Shown here: positions 7,124 through 8,976 of the stretch, piece after piece
Position numbering within the stretch: the stretch's first letter is position 1
Layout of the letters: every line of letters starts with the position of its first letter
Source of the DNA: Methylophilaceae bacterium
GTDB lineage: Bacteria; Pseudomonadota; Gammaproteobacteria; Burkholderiales; Methylophilaceae
DNA length: 8,976 nt
Direction: 5' to 3'
NCBI GenBank assembly: GCA_009926525.1
Contig: RFOR01000019.1
Coordinates: 1-8,976, forward strand
Notes under the pieces: generated by a model
Told to the model about the DNA's origin: nothing
What the model saw: only the letters and a program-made list of their open reading frames with translations
The model's database searches: none
Position numbers and translations under genes: made by a program

Positions 7124-8976
7124 ATGTTTAATAAAGTAAAAAAGAGTATTCAATTCGGTGCGCATGAGCTCACCTTAGAAACAGGTGAAATTGCTCGCCA
7201 AGCAGACGGCGCAGTGATGGTGACCTATGGCGACACAGCAGTATTGGTCACTGTCGTTGGTAAAACCGAAGTTAAAGCGGGTCAAGACTTCTTCCCGTTG
7301 ACTGTTGATTACCAAGAACGTACATACGCTGCAGGTAAGATCCCAGGTGGCTTTTTCAAACGTGAAGGCCGTCCTTCTGAAAAAGAAACACTGACATCAC
7401 GTTTAATCGACCGTCCACTTCGTCCATTATTCCCTGAAGCGTTTTACAACGAAGTACAAGTTGTTGCGACAGTGATGTCATCAGACAGTGAAATCGATCC
7501 AGATATTCCTGCCATTATCGGTGCATCAGCAGCGATGGCAATTTCAGGCATTCCTTTCTACGGCCCATTAGGCGCTGCACGTGTTGGTTACATTGACGGT
7601 GAATACATCATCAATCCATCAGCCACACAAATGAAAGAGACAGAACTAGATTTAGTGGTTGCGGCAACAGCAACCGCTGTGATGATGGTTGAGTCAGAAG
7701 CAAAAGAATTGCCAGAAGACGTCATGTTGGGCGCTGTGGTATTTGGTCATGAGCAAATGCAAGCCGTGATCAACATGATTAACGAATTAGCTGCTGAAGT
7801 GGGTAAGGAAGCATGGGATTGGACACCGCCAGCGCCGAACACAGCAGTGATTGAAAAAGTTACAGCAATCGCGAGTGCAGATATTAACGCTGCTTACCAA
7901 ATCAAATCAAAAGGTGCGCGCTCTACTAAGCTAGACGAAATCAAAAACCGCGTGATCTCAGAATTGATTACTGAAGAAACTTCTACGCAAGAAGCGAATG
8001 AAATTAAATCAGCATTCTTTGATTTAGAAGCTAAAGTGGTTCGTAGTCAAATCTTGAACGGTGAGCCACGTATTGATGGTCGTGATACACGCACTGTGCG
8101 TCCTATTACGATTCGTACAGGCGTGTTGCCACGTACGCATGGTTCAGCTTTGTTTACGCGTGGTGAGACACAGGCGTTGGTTGTAGCAACATTGGGCACA
8201 GGCCGCGATGAGCAAACAATTGATGCGCTTGAAGGTGCTTACAACGACCGTTTCATGTTGCATTACAACATGCCTCCATACGCAACTGGCGAAACAGGCC
8301 GCGTTGGTACACCAAAACGTCGTGAAATCGGTCATGGCCGTTTAGCTAAACGTGCTTTGATCGCTGCGCTTCCTTCACAAGAAGACTTCGGCTACACCAT
8401 CCGTATCGTTTCTGAAATTACAGAATCTAACGGTTCAAGCTCAATGGCTTCAGTATGTGGTGGTTGTTTGGCGTTGATGGATGCTGGCGTACCGGTTAAA
8501 TCACACGTTGCGGGTATTGCAATGGGCTTGATTAAAGAAGGTAACCGCGTTGCTGTGTTAACAGACATCTTGGGTGATGAGGATCACTTGGGCGACATGG
8601 ACTTTAAAGTAGCGGGTACAGAAGATGGTATTACTGCACTTCAAATGGACATCAAGATTACAGGCATTACGGCTGAAATCATGCAGGTGGCATTGTCACA
8701 AGCCAAAGAAGGCCGCATGCACATCTTGGGCATCATGAAGTCATCAATGGATACATCACGTACTGAATTGTCAGCATTTGCTCCACGTATTATCACGATG
8801 AAGATCAACCCAGAGAAGATTCGTGACGTGATCGGTAAGGGCGGCGCTGTGATTCGTGCCCTGACTGAAGAAACTGGTGCGACGATCGATATTGAAGATG
8901 ACGGCACAATCAAAATTGGTTGTGTCAGTGCTGAAGCAGGCGAAGAAGCGAAAAAACGCATCGAAGCGATTACTGC
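7124..8976 (+). CDS. pnp: Polyribonucleotide nucleotidyltransferase (PNPase), 3' end beyond window
   Basis: PNPase degrades RNA 3' to 5' by phosphorolysis and can add heteropolymeric tails; it is a trimeric ring and often part of the degradosome. The frame from ATG 7124 stays open to the window edge, giving 617 complete codons of about 700. The first RNase PH domain includes '[20 protein letters not shown]' (about 78-97), followed by the helical linker. The second, catalytic RNase PH domain spans about 310-540 with '[11 protein letters not shown]', '[10 protein letters not shown]' and '[20 protein letters not shown]'-type motif near 478-495; Asp487 and Asp493 match the catalytic aspartates. 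The KH domain begins near 555 with GKGG at 571-574. The S1 domain is not in the window. AGGA (7114-7117) lies six bases before the start. It is preceded by the rpsO terminator and a leader hairpin. Confidence 0.97.
   Translation, partial: MFNKVKKSIQFGAHELTLETGEIARQADGAVMVTYGDTAVLVTVVGKTEVKAGQDFFPLTVDYQERTYAAGKIPGGFFKREGRPSEKETLTSRLIDRPLRPLFPEAFYNEVQVVATVMSSDSEIDPDIPAIIGASAAMAISGIPFYGPLGAARVGYIDGEYIINPSATQMKETELDLVVAATATAVMMVESEAKELPEDVMLGAVVFGHEQMQAVINMINELAAEVGKEAWDWTPPAPNTAVIEKVTAIASADINAAYQIKSKGARSTKLDEIKNRVISELITEETSTQEANEIKSAFFDLEAKVVRSQILNGEPRIDGRDTRTVRPITIRTGVLPRTHGSALFTRGETQALVVATLGTGRDEQTIDALEGAYNDRFMLHYNMPPYATGETGRVGTPKRREIGHGRLAKRALIAALPSQEDFGYTIRIVSEITESNGSSSMASVCGGCLALMDAGVPVKSHVAGIAMGLIKEGNRVAVLTDILGDEDHLGDMDFKVAGTEDGITALQMDIKITGITAEIMQVALSQAKEGRMHILGIMKSSMDTSRTELSAFAPRIITMKINPEKIRDVIGKGGAVIRALTEETGATIDIEDDGTIKIGCVSAEAGEEAKKRIEAIT

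Noticed and set aside
7095..7139. Out-of-frame ATG frame overlapping the pnp start, and a minimal ATG-TGA at 7105-7110
   Set aside because: Neither has its own ribosome binding site; the first ATG falls within the leader stem. They are probably chance, although regulatory upstream starts cannot be excluded.
8641..8961. Minus-strand open frame of 106 codons opposite pnp
   Set aside because: It is fully embedded in the conserved PNPase catalytic and KH region with no independent signal; a shadow frame.
1..8976. CRISPR array, insertion sequence, phage or defence genes
   Set aside because: No spaced direct repeats, terminal inverted repeats with a transposase, or unfamiliar coding regions are present; the window is filled by conserved housekeeping genes.

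Overview
The window looks like a core-genome segment of a Gram-negative proteobacterium, most likely a betaproteobacterium. By eye the GC content is around the mid-40s percent. The 5S rRNA, NusA (with two C-terminal helix-hairpin-helix repeats), IF2, RbfA, TruB, S15 and PNPase sequences would fit a low-GC group such as Methylophilaceae (Methylotenera-like). That family placement is recollection of sequence style, not a search result. Every protein gene is on the plus strand.

Layout. Positions 1-69 are the 3' end of a 23S rRNA gene, followed by a hairpin-rich spacer (70-271) and a complete 5S rRNA (272-388). The rRNA operon ends in a dense block of hairpins: a perfect 12-bp stem without a U-tract (399-424), a strong intrinsic terminator (429-458) and a second terminator-like hairpin (503-525). 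Only about 43 bases later the rimP-nusA-infB-rbfA-truB-rpsO-pnp cluster begins: rimP (TTG start), nusA, infB, rbfA (overlapping infB by one base), truB, rpsO (with its own well-formed sigma-70 promoter) and pnp. A long-stem terminator separates rpsO from pnp. The pnp leader carries a perfect 11-bp hairpin just upstream of its ribosome binding site. pnp runs off the right edge inside its KH domain.

How the genes work together. The cluster makes proteins of the transcription, translation and RNA-maturation machinery. RimP and RbfA mature the 30S subunit, and NusA controls pausing, termination and rRNA antitermination. IF2 places initiator tRNA on the 30S, TruB makes tRNA pseudouridine 55, S15 nucleates the 30S platform, and PNPase degrades RNA. 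The order is the classic proteobacterial one, so functional assignments are secure. The regulatory layout (rpsO promoter, rpsO-pnp terminator, pnp leader hairpin) parallels the well-studied Escherichia coli rpsO-pnp region.

I found no mobile element, CRISPR array, tRNA, phage gene or unfamiliar protein. I see no evidence of a previously undescribed system. The points worth checking are regulatory: the rrn/rimP junction, the rpsO and pnp leaders, and a small internal repeat in infB.
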